DNA of 64,000 nt, from assembly GCA_018240405.1 (NCBI GenBank), contig JAFEFW010000614.1:31795-95794 (forward strand), given 5' to 3'. A program made the position numbers and the translations under genes. This document shows positions 36,059 through 45,232 of this stretch, piece by piece; within the stretch, counting starts at the first letter, position 1, and each line of letters opens with the position of its first letter. The stretch is from Pseudomonadota bacterium (GTDB lineage: Bacteria; Pseudomonadota; Alphaproteobacteria; Acetobacterales; Acetobacteraceae). The notes below the pieces were generated by a model that was not told where the DNA came from, made no database searches, and saw only the letters and a program-made list of their open reading frames with translations.

Positions 36059-37270
36059 ATGGCAATCGCCAGGCGGTCAGTAATCATGGCCGGAATTGCG
36101 ACAACTCTGGCTGCAACAGGCAGGCGCGCCAGGGCCGCGGACACGATCAAGATCGGGTTCACCACGGCACTCACCGGCCCGTTCAATGAATTCGGCGAAG
36201 GCTACAAGCGCGGCATCGAACTGGCGATCGAGAAGCTCAACAAGTCCGGTGGCGTGCTGGGCCGGCAGATCGAAATCGCGATGATGCTGGACGATCAGCT
36301 CATCCCGGACAGAGCGGTGCAGAACATGCGCCGCGTGTTGGACAACAAGGAGATCGTGGGGCTGTTCTGCCCCTCCGGCAGCGGTCCGACGCTTGCGGTC
36401 ATCGACATGGTCCAGGCCGACGGACGCCCGACGATGAACCCGCAGGCGCAGACGCCGACCGTGATCTATCCTGGGGGACCTGGCACGAAGCCACGGCCGA
36501 ACGTCTGGACCTTCTCGATCCAGAACGACATTGAAGCCAACTTCATGGCCGGCATCCTTGGCAAGAAGTTCACCCGCATCGGCCTGATGAATGAGAGTAC
36601 CGGTTACGGCAAGACCGGCGGCGAGCTGGTCAAGTCCGGCATCATGAAGATCAACAAGGACGCGGTTGTTACGCACGAAAGTTACAACCAGAAAGACCAG
36701 GACATGACCGCGCAATTGGTGCGCGTGCAGCGTGCCCGGTCTGACGTGCTGATGGTCATCGGGCTGGGCGCCGACATGGCGGTGATCCGCAAGAACATGA
36801 CGCGGATGAACATGACCATCCCACTGTATGTTTCCGCCGGCGGCTTCTCCCCGCCCTATCTGGAGGGCGTGGGCGACCTCGCCGCCGGCACGCGCGGGTC
36901 GCAGTTCCGCAAGATCTCCACAGTCCCGCCGGCGCCGGAAGTGGCCGAGTTCCTCAACGCCTACAAGGCAAAGCATGGCACCGACCGGCTCTGGGGAACC
37001 GACCCCAACGTACCGGCACCGTCGATGGGCGGCACGGTGGCGACCGGCTACGACGGCATGCTGGTCATGGCGGACGCCTGGCGGCGCGCCGGTTCCACAG
37101 ATCCGGCCGCGACCATCAAGGCAATGGACGCGACCAGCGGCTTTAAGGGCGTCAATTGCACCTATGAGTTCACCCCTGAGAAGCATCATGCGATCGAGGT
37201 GGGCGATCTGACGACGTACGAATACACCAAGATCGACGGCAAGATCGCCCTCGTTCAAGCCAGCCTCTAA
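36059..37270 (+). CDS. Branched-chain amino acid-type ABC transporter substrate-binding protein
   Basis: A 403-residue periplasmic binding protein of the Leu/Ile/Val (Peripla_BP_6) family, the capture unit of the four-gene transporter that follows. The exported N-terminus is basic with a short hydrophobic stretch (RRSVIMAGIATTLAATGRRARA) and looks like a Sec or Tat signal. The mature part starts TIKIGFTTALTGPFNEFGEGY, standard for the family, and has NKSGGVLGRQIEI and GYGKTGGELVKSG. GGGAGAAAC precedes ATG 36059. The next gene begins ten bases after the stop. Such systems carry branched amino acids, amides, urea or aromatic acids; the ligand is unknown. Confidence 0.93.
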   Translation: MAIARRSVIMAGIATTLAATGRRARAADTIKIGFTTALTGPFNEFGEGYKRGIELAIEKLNKSGGVLGRQIEIAMMLDDQLIPDRAVQNMRRVLDNKEIVGLFCPSGSGPTLAVIDMVQADGRPTMNPQAQTPTVIYPGGPGTKPRPNVWTFSIQNDIEANFMAGILGKKFTRIGLMNESTGYGKTGGELVKSGIMKINKDAVVTHESYNQKDQDMTAQLVRVQRARSDVLMVIGLGADMAVIRKNMTRMNMTIPLYVSAGGFSPPYLEGVGDLAAGTRGSQFRKISTVPPAPEVAEFLNAYKAKHGTDRLWGTDPNVPAPSMGGTVATGYDGMLVMADAWRRAGSTDPAATIKAMDATSGFKGVNCTYEFTPEKHHAIEVGDLTTYEYTKIDGKIALVQASL

Positions 37271-37280
37271 GGCAGAGCCG

Positions 37281-38165
37281 ATGGAGGATTTCCTGACGCT
37301 GCTCCTGGCCGGGGTCAGCGTGGGAGCGGTCTACGGCCTGATCGCGATTGGCCTGAACCTGACCTTCTGGACCACGAAGACAATGAACTTCGGCCAGGGG
37401 TCAGTGATGATGCTGTGCGCCATGCTGACCGCAACGATGGTCGCGGGCGGCTGGCCACAGGCGCTGTCGATCCTGGTCGCGCTGGCGGTGATCGCCGTGC
37501 TGATGGTGTTCACCGAGACCTGGACCGTTCGCCCTGCCCTGAAGATCGAGGGCAGCATGGGATGGGCCGTTTCTACCCTGGGCGTCGGCATCGTGCTGCA
37601 GGGCCTTGCGTCGCTGTGGTTCGGATCACAGGCTCTGGCCTTCCCCGACATCATCTTCACCGCAATCGACAATGTCGTGGTGTTCGGCGTGCACGTCTCA
37701 CTGCAGTACCTGGCCGTGCTGGTGCTGGCGCTGGCGCTTGTCGTCGTCTTCGAGGCGCTGGTGCGCGGCACCGTCTGGGGCCAGGCGATGCGGGCGGTGT
37801 CGATGGACCAGGACCTCGCGGCGGTGATCGGCATTCCCGTGCGCTGGATCGTCCTCGGCTCCTACATCGCCTCCGGCTTGCTGGCGGGAATTTCCGGCAT
37901 CCTGGTGGCGCAGATCGGCGGCACGGTCGATCCGGCCTTCGGCTTTGAACTAGTGATCTTCGGCTTCGTCGCGGCCGTGCTGGGCGGCATGGGCAGCACG
38001 ACCGGCGCGCTTGCCGGCGGGATTGCGGCCGGCGTGCTGCAGCAGATGGTCGGCGGCTACATCTCCTCGGCGGCGCAGCACGGCATCGCTTTCGCCCTGT
38101 TGATCCTGATCCTGGTCGTGCGCCCGCAGGGCTTCTTCGGCCAGCGGGAGTTCGTGAAGGTATGA
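37281..38165 (+). CDS. Branched-chain amino acid ABC transporter permease LivH-type
   Basis: A 294-residue inner-membrane permease with about eight helices. It opens FLTLLLAGVSVGAVYGLIAIGLNLTFWTTKTMNFGQGS, where the family glycine-rich first helix and NFGQG motif are clear. The cytosolic coupling loop RGTVWGQAMRAVSMDQDLAAVIGI and AVLGGMGSTTGALAGGI near the end also fit LivH. It overlaps the fused permease-ATPase by four bases (ATGA), so translation is coupled. Confidence 0.95.
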   Translation: MEDFLTLLLAGVSVGAVYGLIAIGLNLTFWTTKTMNFGQGSVMMLCAMLTATMVAGGWPQALSILVALAVIAVLMVFTETWTVRPALKIEGSMGWAVSTLGVGIVLQGLASLWFGSQALAFPDIIFTAIDNVVVFGVHVSLQYLAVLVLALALVVVFEALVRGTVWGQAMRAVSMDQDLAAVIGIPVRWIVLGSYIASGLLAGISGILVAQIGGTVDPAFGFELVIFGFVAAVLGGMGSTTGALAGGIAAGVLQQMVGGYISSAAQHGIAFALLILILVVRPQGFFGQREFVKV

Positions 38166-39967
38166 TCGCGGTCCAGACCGTCCTGACGCGGCTGCTGACG
38201 CATCCCGTCTTTATCCTGGCGATGATCGTCGCGTTGTTCTTCGGCGCCGCCTGGCTGACGCCCGGCACCGTCGCCATCCTGGGCTTCCTGATGCTGAACA
38301 TCATGCTGGCCCAGAGCATGAACCTGCTGACCGGCATTGCCGGCCAGATTTCGCTGGGCCATGCCGGGTTCTACGGCATGGGCGCTTACGCCTCCGGCAT
38401 CCTGATGAAGACGGCGGGCCTGCCGTTCATCGTCACCGTGCCGGCGGCGGGACTGATCGGCGCGCTGACCGGCTGGCTGCTGTCCATTCCGGCCGGGCGG
38501 GTGCGCGAGTTCTACCTGGCGATGATGACGCTGGCCTTCGGCCTGATCTTCCGCGAGATCGTGCGCGAGTGGGACGATCTGACCGGCGGCGCTGTCGGCC
38601 TGTCGGGCGTGCCATCCACCACGCTGCGCACACTGAAGGTCCTGGGCTTCAGCCTGGATGCGCTCGACTATTTCCGCCTCGTGCTGGTCGTCACGGCAAT
38701 CGTCATGTGGCTGGTGCATAATTTTATCCAGAGCCACTACGGCCGAGCGTTCTACGCCATCCATGCCAGTGAGGTCGCAGCCGGGTGCCTGGGCATCCCG
38801 CGGGGCGGCACCAAGCGGATGGCCTATACACTGGCCGCCGGCATGGCCGGTTTGGCCGGCGGTCTGTACGCGCACATGATCGGCTACCTGGGACCGGAAA
38901 GTTTCGATCTGGCCCGTTCGATCGAGGTCCTGGTGACCACCGTGGTCGGCGGCCTCGGCTCCATGGCCGGGCAGATCCTGTCGGCCATCGTTTTTACTTT
39001 CCTGCCGGAGAAGTTGCAGGTCTTCGCCCAGTACCAGTTCATCGTCTACGGCTTGATCCTGGCCTTCTCGCTGATCCTGCTGCCGCGCGGCCTGGCCGGC
39101 CTGTTGCTGCTGCCGCCCCGCTTCATCCGCCCGGCGAGCCTCCGGCAGGCCACGGCAGATGGCGTGGCGATCCGGCCGGTCGAGCCAGGCACGGGAGCCG
39201 GCCTGAGCGTCGATCACGTCACCATGCGATTCGGCGGACTGACCGCAGTGGACGACGTGTCGCTGGAATTGCGGCCCGGCCGCATTACCGCGCTGATCGG
39301 TCCTAATGGCTCCGGCAAGAGCACGCTGGTCAATGTCATTTCCGGCATCTACCGGCCCGCCGCCGGTACGGTCCGGTTCTTTGGAGAAGCCATCACCGGA
39401 CTGCGCGATGATGCCATCGCCAGCGCCGGCCTGCTGCGCACGTTCCAGGACCCGCGGCTGGTACCGCGCTTCACGGTGCGCGAGAACCTGCTGCTGGGTG
39501 CCCATCGACGCTATCGCACCGGATTGGTGTCAGCCGCCCTGAGCTTGCCCGCGGCGGCGCGCGAGGAAGCGACCTTCCTTTCGACCGTTGATGCCGTGAC
39601 GAAGATGGCGGGTATCGCCGATGTCGCCGACCGGCCGCTGGAGAGCCTGCCCTATGGCTATCGGCGCCTGGTCGAGGTCGGGAGGGCGCTGCTGGCCGAA
39701 CCGCGGGCCATCCTGCTGGATGAGCCAGCCGCCGGCCTGTCGGAAGCCGAAATGGCCCTTCTGGCTCGGTTGATCAGAGCCATGAAGGACGCCGGGCTGA
39801 TGGTGCTGCTGATCGAGCATCATATGGATTTCGTTGCCGAACTGGTCGACGACGTCGTGGTGCTGGACAGCGGCCGCGTGATCTACCACGGCGACATTCA
39901 GGGCATGCGGCGCAGTCCCGCGGTTATCGAGGCCTATCTCGGCACGCCGGAGACCGCCCATGCTTGA
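38162..39967 (+). CDS. Fused LivM permease / LivG ATPase
   Basis: A 601-residue protein joining two normally separate subunits. Residues 1 to about 330 form the LivM-type permease: NIMLAQSMNLLTGIAGQISLGHAGFYGMGAY, AFYAIHASEVAAGCLGI and TTVVGGLGSMAGQI. Residues from about 340 are the LivG ATPase with Walker A GPNGSGKST (about 382), Walker B RAILLDEPAAGLSEAE and H-loop IEHHMDFV. The signature region reads LPYGYRRLVEVGRALL instead of LSGGQ, which is normal for LivG. The fusion fixes a 1:1 ratio of membrane and ATPase units. It overlaps livH and livF by 4 and 8 bases. Confidence 0.95.
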   Translation: MIAVQTVLTRLLTHPVFILAMIVALFFGAAWLTPGTVAILGFLMLNIMLAQSMNLLTGIAGQISLGHAGFYGMGAYASGILMKTAGLPFIVTVPAAGLIGALTGWLLSIPAGRVREFYLAMMTLAFGLIFREIVREWDDLTGGAVGLSGVPSTTLRTLKVLGFSLDALDYFRLVLVVTAIVMWLVHNFIQSHYGRAFYAIHASEVAAGCLGIPRGGTKRMAYTLAAGMAGLAGGLYAHMIGYLGPESFDLARSIEVLVTTVVGGLGSMAGQILSAIVFTFLPEKLQVFAQYQFIVYGLILAFSLILLPRGLAGLLLLPPRFIRPASLRQATADGVAIRPVEPGTGAGLSVDHVTMRFGGLTAVDDVSLELRPGRITALIGPNGSGKSTLVNVISGIYRPAAGTVRFFGEAITGLRDDAIASAGLLRTFQDPRLVPRFTVRENLLLGAHRRYRTGLVSAALSLPAAAREEATFLSTVDAVTKMAGIADVADRPLESLPYGYRRLVEVGRALLAEPRAILLDEPAAGLSEAEMALLARLIRAMKDAGLMVLLIEHHMDFVAELVDDVVVLDSGRVIYHGDIQGMRRSPAVIEAYLGTPETAHA

Positions 39968-40670
39968 GGTGAAGGACCTCGTCGTCAGCTACGGCGCGGT
40001 TGAGGCGGTGCGCGGCGTGACGCTGACCGCCGTGCCGGGGGCGATCACCGCGATCGTTGGCGCGAACGGCGCGGGCAAGTCGTCGCTGCTGCGCGCGATT
40101 ACCGGCCTGGCACCGGTAAGAGCCGGCCAGGTGCTGCTGGATGGGCAGGACGTCACCCGCGTGCCGGCCTCGAAGCGCGCCGGGCTGGGGCTGGCGCACG
40201 CGATGGAGGGGCGGCGCATCTTCCGCCACCTGTCTGTCGAGGAAAACCTGCGCCTGGCCTGGCAATTCGGCCGCCGCCGCAACCAATGGGGGGAAGCGCT
40301 GGACCGGGTGTTCCTCACCTTTCCCATCCTGAAGGAAAAGCGCCGCAGCCAGGCGGGCCTGTTGAGCGGCGGGCAGCAGCAGATGCTGATCGTATCCGCC
40401 GCAACGATCTGTGAGCCGTCCTACCTGCTGTTGGATGAGCCGTCCCTCGGACTGGCGCCGATCGTGGTGCGGGAGATCTATCATTTCTTCACCGACCGCT
40501 GCCGGGAGAACGGCACAACCGTGCTGCTGGCAGAACAGATGGCGGCAATGGCGCTGAATGTCTCAGCGCATGGCTACGTGCTGCGCCAGGGGCAGGTGGT
40601 GCGCGAGGGTCCGTCAGCGGAACTGGTGAACAGCGGCCTGATCGCCGCTTTGTCGTCCGCGTATTTGTGA
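39960..40670 (+). CDS. Branched-chain amino acid ABC transporter ATPase LivF-type
   Basis: A 236-residue ATPase, the second nucleotide-binding subunit of the transporter. Motifs are Walker A GANGAGKSS, LIV-specific GRRIFRHLSVEENL, signature LLSGGQQQML, Walker B YLLLDEPSLGLAP and the end LLAEQMAAMALNVSAHGYVL. The start overlaps the upstream gene by eight bases. It is the last gene of the operon; no strong terminator is seen, but a REP-like palindrome lies 140 bases downstream. Confidence 0.95.
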   Translation: MLEVKDLVVSYGAVEAVRGVTLTAVPGAITAIVGANGAGKSSLLRAITGLAPVRAGQVLLDGQDVTRVPASKRAGLGLAHAMEGRRIFRHLSVEENLRLAWQFGRRRNQWGEALDRVFLTFPILKEKRRSQAGLLSGGQQQMLIVSAATICEPSYLLLDEPSLGLAPIVVREIYHFFTDRCRENGTTVLLAEQMAAMALNVSAHGYVLRQGQVVREGPSAELVNSGLIAALSSAYL

Positions 40671-40809
40671 GCCCGCGGCTGAACCGGATGATCGTTTGAA
40701 CGGAGAGAGGCCGCCGAAGGCCAGGGCATGCGAACACGCGTCGGGACCTCGGAACCGCAGGCTCCGGATGATCTGGGGTCAGGTCAGTATTGCCGATCCC
40801 TTTGTTCCC

Positions 40810-40896
40810 ATGGCCGGCCTCGTGCCGGCCATCCAGGATTGCCACTGCCAGGCTCACAGAAGCGCTGGTGCTGGAGCGAAGTCGTGGATGGCCGGC
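40810..40896. repeat. REP-like palindromic element
   Basis: ATGGCCGGC-CTCGT-GCCGGCCAT (40810-40832) is a perfect 9-bp stem with a 5-base loop. A second partial copy, GGATGGCCGGC, ends near 40896, about 55 bases on. The unit is the kind of GGCCGG palindrome widespread between genes in alphaproteobacteria. It lies between livF and a convergent enoyl-CoA hydratase gene and could act as a bidirectional transcript end or repeat sequence. No copies elsewhere in the window were noticed. Confidence 0.5.
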
Positions 40897-40930
40897 GTTC
40901 AAAGCGCTGCGGGTTAGGCGACCGGCGGCA

Positions 40931-41770
40931 TCAATTGCCGGGCTTGCGCTCCCGGTAATCCTGGAACGGCGCGTCCCGCTGGCTCAGCAGATTGCGCACG
41001 CTACCGCCGTCTCGCTTGAACTGCGCGCGATAGGCCTGGCTGCTCTCGGTGCAGAACGCCAGCGACTGCAGGTCAGCGCCGGACCGCAGCGCATCGCGCA
41101 TGCCCATATGCTCCATGGCGCGGTGGACCGAGCGCTTGTTGATCTGCTGCAAGTCCGCCGGAACCTTCGACACGCGCTCGGCGATCTTCAGCACTTCCTC
41201 ATCCAGTTTGTCTGCGGGATAGGCACGATTGGCAAAACCATCCTGTGCCGCCTCGATGCCGGTGATGGCGTCGCCGGTCAGGTACATCTCCATCGCGCGC
41301 CGCATGCCCAGCAGCCACGGATGGAACTGCATGTCGGGCGGCGACATCAGGCGCGTCGGGGGATAGCCGATCTGCGCGTCCTCGGCGACGTAGACGAGGT
41401 CGCAGGCCGTGGCGAGTTCCGATCCGCCAGCCAGGCAATAGCCATGCACCTGCGCGATCACCGGCTTGGCCAGGTCCCACATGCGGAACCAGCCCTCCAC
41501 GACGTGGCGCGACCAGGGCAGCAAGCCCTGTGCGGTGTAATACGGCTGGTCCACGGCGTTGTTCGCCGCCAGGTCATAACCGGCCGAGAAGGACGGGCCG
41601 GCGCCGCGGATGATGGAGACCCGAATCTCCGGGTCACGGTCGGACTCTGTCAGTGCCGAGAAGATCGCGCCGCGCAATTCATTATTCAGCGCGTTGCGCT
41701 TTTCCGGGCGGTTCATCGTCAGCCGGCGGACGCCGGGGAGAGGGGTGTCGATCAGCAATACGTCTGGCAT
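40931..41770 (-). CDS. Enoyl-CoA hydratase/isomerase family protein
   Basis: A 279-residue crotonase-fold protein. Motifs are RPEKRNALNNELRGAIF at the N-terminus, RGAGPSFSAGYDL and QVHGYCLAGGSELATACDL for the oxyanion hole, and a substrate region IGYPPTRLMSPPDMQ in which the usual PEI acid of hydratases is replaced, so classical hydration is not assured. Start ATG 41770 follows AAAGGAAACG; 14 further codons are open upstream. The MFS carrier gene lies 109 bases upstream on the same strand. Confidence 0.9.
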   Translation of the reverse strand: MPDVLLIDTPLPGVRRLTMNRPEKRNALNNELRGAIFSALTESDRDPEIRVSIIRGAGPSFSAGYDLAANNAVDQPYYTAQGLLPWSRHVVEGWFRMWDLAKPVIAQVHGYCLAGGSELATACDLVYVAEDAQIGYPPTRLMSPPDMQFHPWLLGMRRAMEMYLTGDAITGIEAAQDGFANRAYPADKLDEEVLKIAERVSKVPADLQQINKRSVHRAMEHMGMRDALRSGADLQSLAFCTESSQAYRAQFKRDGGSVRNLLSQRDAPFQDYRERKPGN

Positions 41771-41879
41771 GGGCGTTTCCTTTCCTGTGTACCGTTGTGG
41801 CCGGCCCGCCAATGGGTTGCATCACCACGGTTCGAGCTGCCTCCTCGAACGTCCAGCGGGCTGGATGGATGTATGCCTG

Positions 41880-43025
41880 TCATCGCCGTGCGCTGGCGGC
41901 AATAGCGACGGCGCACAGCAGCGGCACCAGCATCGCCAGCCGGAGACCGATCGCGCCGGCAAGAAATCCAATCAGTGGCGGTCCGGTCAGGAAAGCGCCG
42001 TAGCCCATCGTCGCCGCCATGGCGACACCGGCAGCAGGCGGAACACCGGGCACACGCCCCGCCGCGCTGAACAACAGCGGTACCACATTCGCCATGCCCA
42101 TGCCTGCCAGCAGGAAGCCGAGCGTGGTCGCCGCCGGATATGGCAAGGCCAGCGCCAAACCAATACCCGCCGCAGCAAGACAGCCGCTGACCATCATGAC
42201 GATGACACGGCCAAGCCGGCGCACCACCGCATCACCGGTGAAACGGCCCAGTGCCATGGCGATGGAAAATCCCGCAAAGCCCGCTGCCGAAACACCCAAG
42301 GAGGCCTGCGCCACGTCGCGCATGTACACGCCGCTCCAATCCACGACCGCGCCTTCGATCAGGAAGGCCATCAGGCACAAGAGCCCAATGGCCAGAACCG
42401 GGCGGCGTGGCAACGCGAAGCCGGCGCCGCCGCGCCCATGTTCCGCGACGGTCAGGAACGGTGCGCCCAGAACGCCCGCAAGCAGCACCGTCGCGCCGGA
42501 CAGCCCCAGAACCACGGCAATGGAAACGGCCTGTTCGGTCAGTAAGCCGCCGCATCCCGCACCGATCAGGCCGCCGAGGCTGAACCAGCCGTGGATCGAT
42601 GACATGATGGGACGGCGGAACGCCAGCTCCACGGCGGTGGCGTGCGCATTCATCGACACATCCAGCATGCCGATGGCGGAACCTGCCAGCAGCGACGTGA
42701 CCAGCAGAGTGGTGAAGTTGCCGGCCAGGCCAAGCATCAGCATGCCTGCGGCACTGCCGACGCTGGCTGCAGCGATCGTGCGCACGCCACCCCAGCGCGC
42801 GACCAGCGCGCCGGTCAGAGGCATGACCGGAATCGAGCCACAGGCGAAGGCCAGCACGACGAACGACAACGTCGCGTCGCTCAGGCCGAGCGCTTCCTTG
42901 ATGCGGGGCAATTGCGATGCCCAGGCGCCGACGGTGATGCCGCAGGCCAGGAACACCGCGCTGATCGCGATGCGCGCACCCCAGGGGCGGGCGGTGACGG
43001 TGGACACGGGATCGGTGCGCATCAT
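41880..43025 (-). CDS. MFS transporter
   Basis: A 381-residue major facilitator with about 12 helices. The N-terminus ISAVFLACGITVGAWASQLP and RIKEALGLSDATLSFVVLAFACGSI, followed by TGALVARWGG, place it in the FucP/YbjJ-like group (GxxxGxxGxxxP rather than drug-efflux motifs). ATG 43025 or the adjacent ATG 43022 is the likely start; the upstream open frame to 43181 is basic and non-hydrophobic. It may form an operon with the crotonase downstream. It is divergent from the M81 gene. Substrate unknown. Confidence 0.9.
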   Translation of the reverse strand: MMRTDPVSTVTARPWGARIAISAVFLACGITVGAWASQLPRIKEALGLSDATLSFVVLAFACGSIPVMPLTGALVARWGGVRTIAAASVGSAAGMLMLGLAGNFTTLLVTSLLAGSAIGMLDVSMNAHATAVELAFRRPIMSSIHGWFSLGGLIGAGCGGLLTEQAVSIAVVLGLSGATVLLAGVLGAPFLTVAEHGRGGAGFALPRRPVLAIGLLCLMAFLIEGAVVDWSGVYMRDVAQASLGVSAAGFAGFSIAMALGRFTGDAVVRRLGRVIVMMVSGCLAAAGIGLALALPYPAATTLGFLLAGMGMANVVPLLFSAAGRVPGVPPAAGVAMAATMGYGAFLTGPPLIGFLAGAIGLRLAMLVPLLCAVAIAASARR

Positions 43026-43298
43026 GCCAAGATGGCGATCATGCACGCGAATAGCGACCACCCCTGGCCGGTGGCGGGCGGGGACACCAGGACAAATCCG
43101 TCGCCATGGCAAAGGCAGTGACCAGAAAGACGCCCGCCAATCGGGCTGAATGATGGCGCGACCTACCGATTTCGGTGCCACCTTGCGCAGAGCGGCTCCA
43201 GGGGATTGTCCTGCGGCCCGTACGGCCGGCCTATGGCCACATCCTCCTCGTCCGCCCTATGCTGACGGATCGGCTGATTTTCTGAAGGCAGCGAACCC

Positions 43299-44807
43299 AT
43301 GCGCCTCCTCCTGGCGACCATGTCGCACGAGACGAACACCTTCTCGCCCGTTCCCACCAAGCTGGACCGCTTCTGCCGCGACGGCACCACCTTGCTGTCT
43401 GGCCAGGCGGCGGTCGACTTCTATCGCGGCACCGGCACCTGCATGGGCGGCTATCTGGCAGTTGCGAATGAAATCGGCGCCGAGGTGGTCGTTCCGGTTT
43501 GTGCCAGCGCACCGCCCAGCGGACCGGTCGACCATGAAGCATACGAAACATTCTGCCGGCTGATCCTGGACGCCGTCGCTCAGGGCGGCTTCGACGGCAT
43601 CTGGCTCGACTTGCACGGCGCCATGGTTGCCGAACGGTTCGATGATGGCGAAGGCGAGCTGCTGTCACGCATCAGGGCCATCGATCCGCAAACGCCGCTG
43701 TGCGTCGCTTACGACATGCACGCCAACATCTTCCCTGCCATGGTCAGCAACGCGCAGATCGTGACCGGCTATCAGACCTATCCGCATATCGACCAACGCC
43801 AGACAGCTGAACGCGCCGCGCGTGCCCTGCTGCGGGTGATGCGGCGGGAGGTGAAACCCACCAGCGCCTGGGGCTCCGCGCCAATGCTGCCGCATGTGAT
43901 GGCGCAGGGCACCCATCAGGCGCCGAACAAGGACCTGCAGGCGCTTTGCGCGTCATGGGAGGCAAGCGGACGCGCCCTCGCCGCCAGCCTGTTCGTCGGC
44001 TTCCCGCATGCCGATGTCGAAATGGCGGGCCTGTCAGCGGTGGTGGTCACGGACAATGACCCAACCGAGGCACAAGCGATGGTGGATGAGTTGATCAGCG
44101 CCGCCTGGACCGCCCGCCGGGACTTCATGTTCGACATCGAACCGCTGGAAGCCTCAGTCAGCCGGGCAAAATCCATGGGCGCGCCAGGGGAATTGCCGGT
44201 GGTGCTGCTCGACCATTACGATAACTGCGCCAGCGGCGGCACCATGGACACGACGGATACATTACGCGAAATCATCCGCCAGGATCTCGATGACGTGGTG
44301 TTCTTCGGCATCTACGATCCGGACGCGGTGCGCCAGGCCGTCGAGGCCGGCGTCGGCGCGACCGTGACACTATCGATCGGCGCGAAACTGCCGATGCCGC
44401 AACTGCCGGTGGCCAGCGCTCCGCTGACGGTGACAGGCGTGGTCCAGACGATTTCCTCCGGCAGTTTCCGCCTGAAAGGCGGGCTGACGCCTGGGCTGCA
44501 GATCTATATGGGCCGGACCGTGGTGCTTGATACCGGCAAGGTGCAGATCGTGCTGCTCAGCCGCCATATCGAGCCGACAGCGCAAGAGATGCTACAGGTC
44601 CTCGGCATCGATCCCGCTCGGAAAAAGTACGTAGCGATCAAGTCGCGCGTACATTGGCGCGCCGATTTGGGGAAGATCGCGCGTGAAATCGTCGAGTGCG
44701 CCGGCGTCGGCGTGTGCACATCGGATTATGGGCAGTTGACGTTTCGGAAAGTGCGCCGGCCGGTCTTTCCGCTGGATCCGGAGCTGAAATGGAACCAGCC
44801 GGCATAG
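43299..44807 (+). CDS. M81 family metallopeptidase (MlrC/microcystinase C-like)
   Basis: A 502-residue protein of the M81 (MlrC) family, zinc enzymes named for the last step of microcystin breakdown but widespread in bacteria lacking that pathway. The N-terminal domain holds candidate ligands in MSHETNTFSP, WLDLHGAMV and YDMHANIFP, with GYQTYPHID. The C-terminal MlrC domain starts around LDHYDNCASGGTMDTTD. Length is normal. It is a single gene, followed by 425 bases without a gene. The real substrate is probably a small peptide or amidated compound. Confidence 0.9.
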   Translation: MRLLLATMSHETNTFSPVPTKLDRFCRDGTTLLSGQAAVDFYRGTGTCMGGYLAVANEIGAEVVVPVCASAPPSGPVDHEAYETFCRLILDAVAQGGFDGIWLDLHGAMVAERFDDGEGELLSRIRAIDPQTPLCVAYDMHANIFPAMVSNAQIVTGYQTYPHIDQRQTAERAARALLRVMRREVKPTSAWGSAPMLPHVMAQGTHQAPNKDLQALCASWEASGRALAASLFVGFPHADVEMAGLSAVVVTDNDPTEAQAMVDELISAAWTARRDFMFDIEPLEASVSRAKSMGAPGELPVVLLDHYDNCASGGTMDTTDTLREIIRQDLDDVVFFGIYDPDAVRQAVEAGVGATVTLSIGAKLPMPQLPVASAPLTVTGVVQTISSGSFRLKGGLTPGLQIYMGRTVVLDTGKVQIVLLSRHIEPTAQEMLQVLGIDPARKKYVAIKSRVHWRADLGKIAREIVECAGVGVCTSDYGQLTFRKVRRPVFPLDPELKWNQPA

Positions 44808-45232
44808 AGGCTGCAACAACAAACGGACGATTGGGCTGCGACGAAATGCGACCGGTGGACCATCACTTGCGCGAAGCCACGTTGTTAAGTCAGGTGCGGG
44901 CCTGCCTTCCCCGCGTGGGGTGGAGCGTTGGCGGCTGACAGCGGAGCTCAGGGTCGCAGCCGCTAGTCGTTGTCGAAGAATACGATGCGCTGCAGTATTA
45001 TTCGTGGTTGCATCCTAAAAGGCGCCGGGATGACCGCCTGACCGCCCTGCACCACCTACCATTGGGGCCTCGTCAGGCCCACCGCGGCGGAGTGACCACG
45101 TATGGGACCTCGCCGGTTTCGACTGCATGTCCTTCAGGACGTTAGCCGCCGCAACATGCAGCGAACCATTGTTGCGAACCGATGCCCTTGCAATCGCTCT
45201 CCATCGGGCGGAGCAAGCGCAGCGACCGGCCG
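44808..45232. other. Gene-free stretch downstream of the M81 gene
   Basis: No open frame here has a ribosome site and plausible protein; the best (45015-45236, minus) reads through part of the neighbouring crotonase end. I see no tRNA, repeat or insertion-sequence remains. Confidence 0.5.

Noticed and set aside
38057-39505. Minus-strand open frame of 482 codons opposite the LivM-LivG gene
   Set aside because: Gln/Asp/His-rich text typical of antisense frames; the opposite strand encodes an unmistakable transporter.
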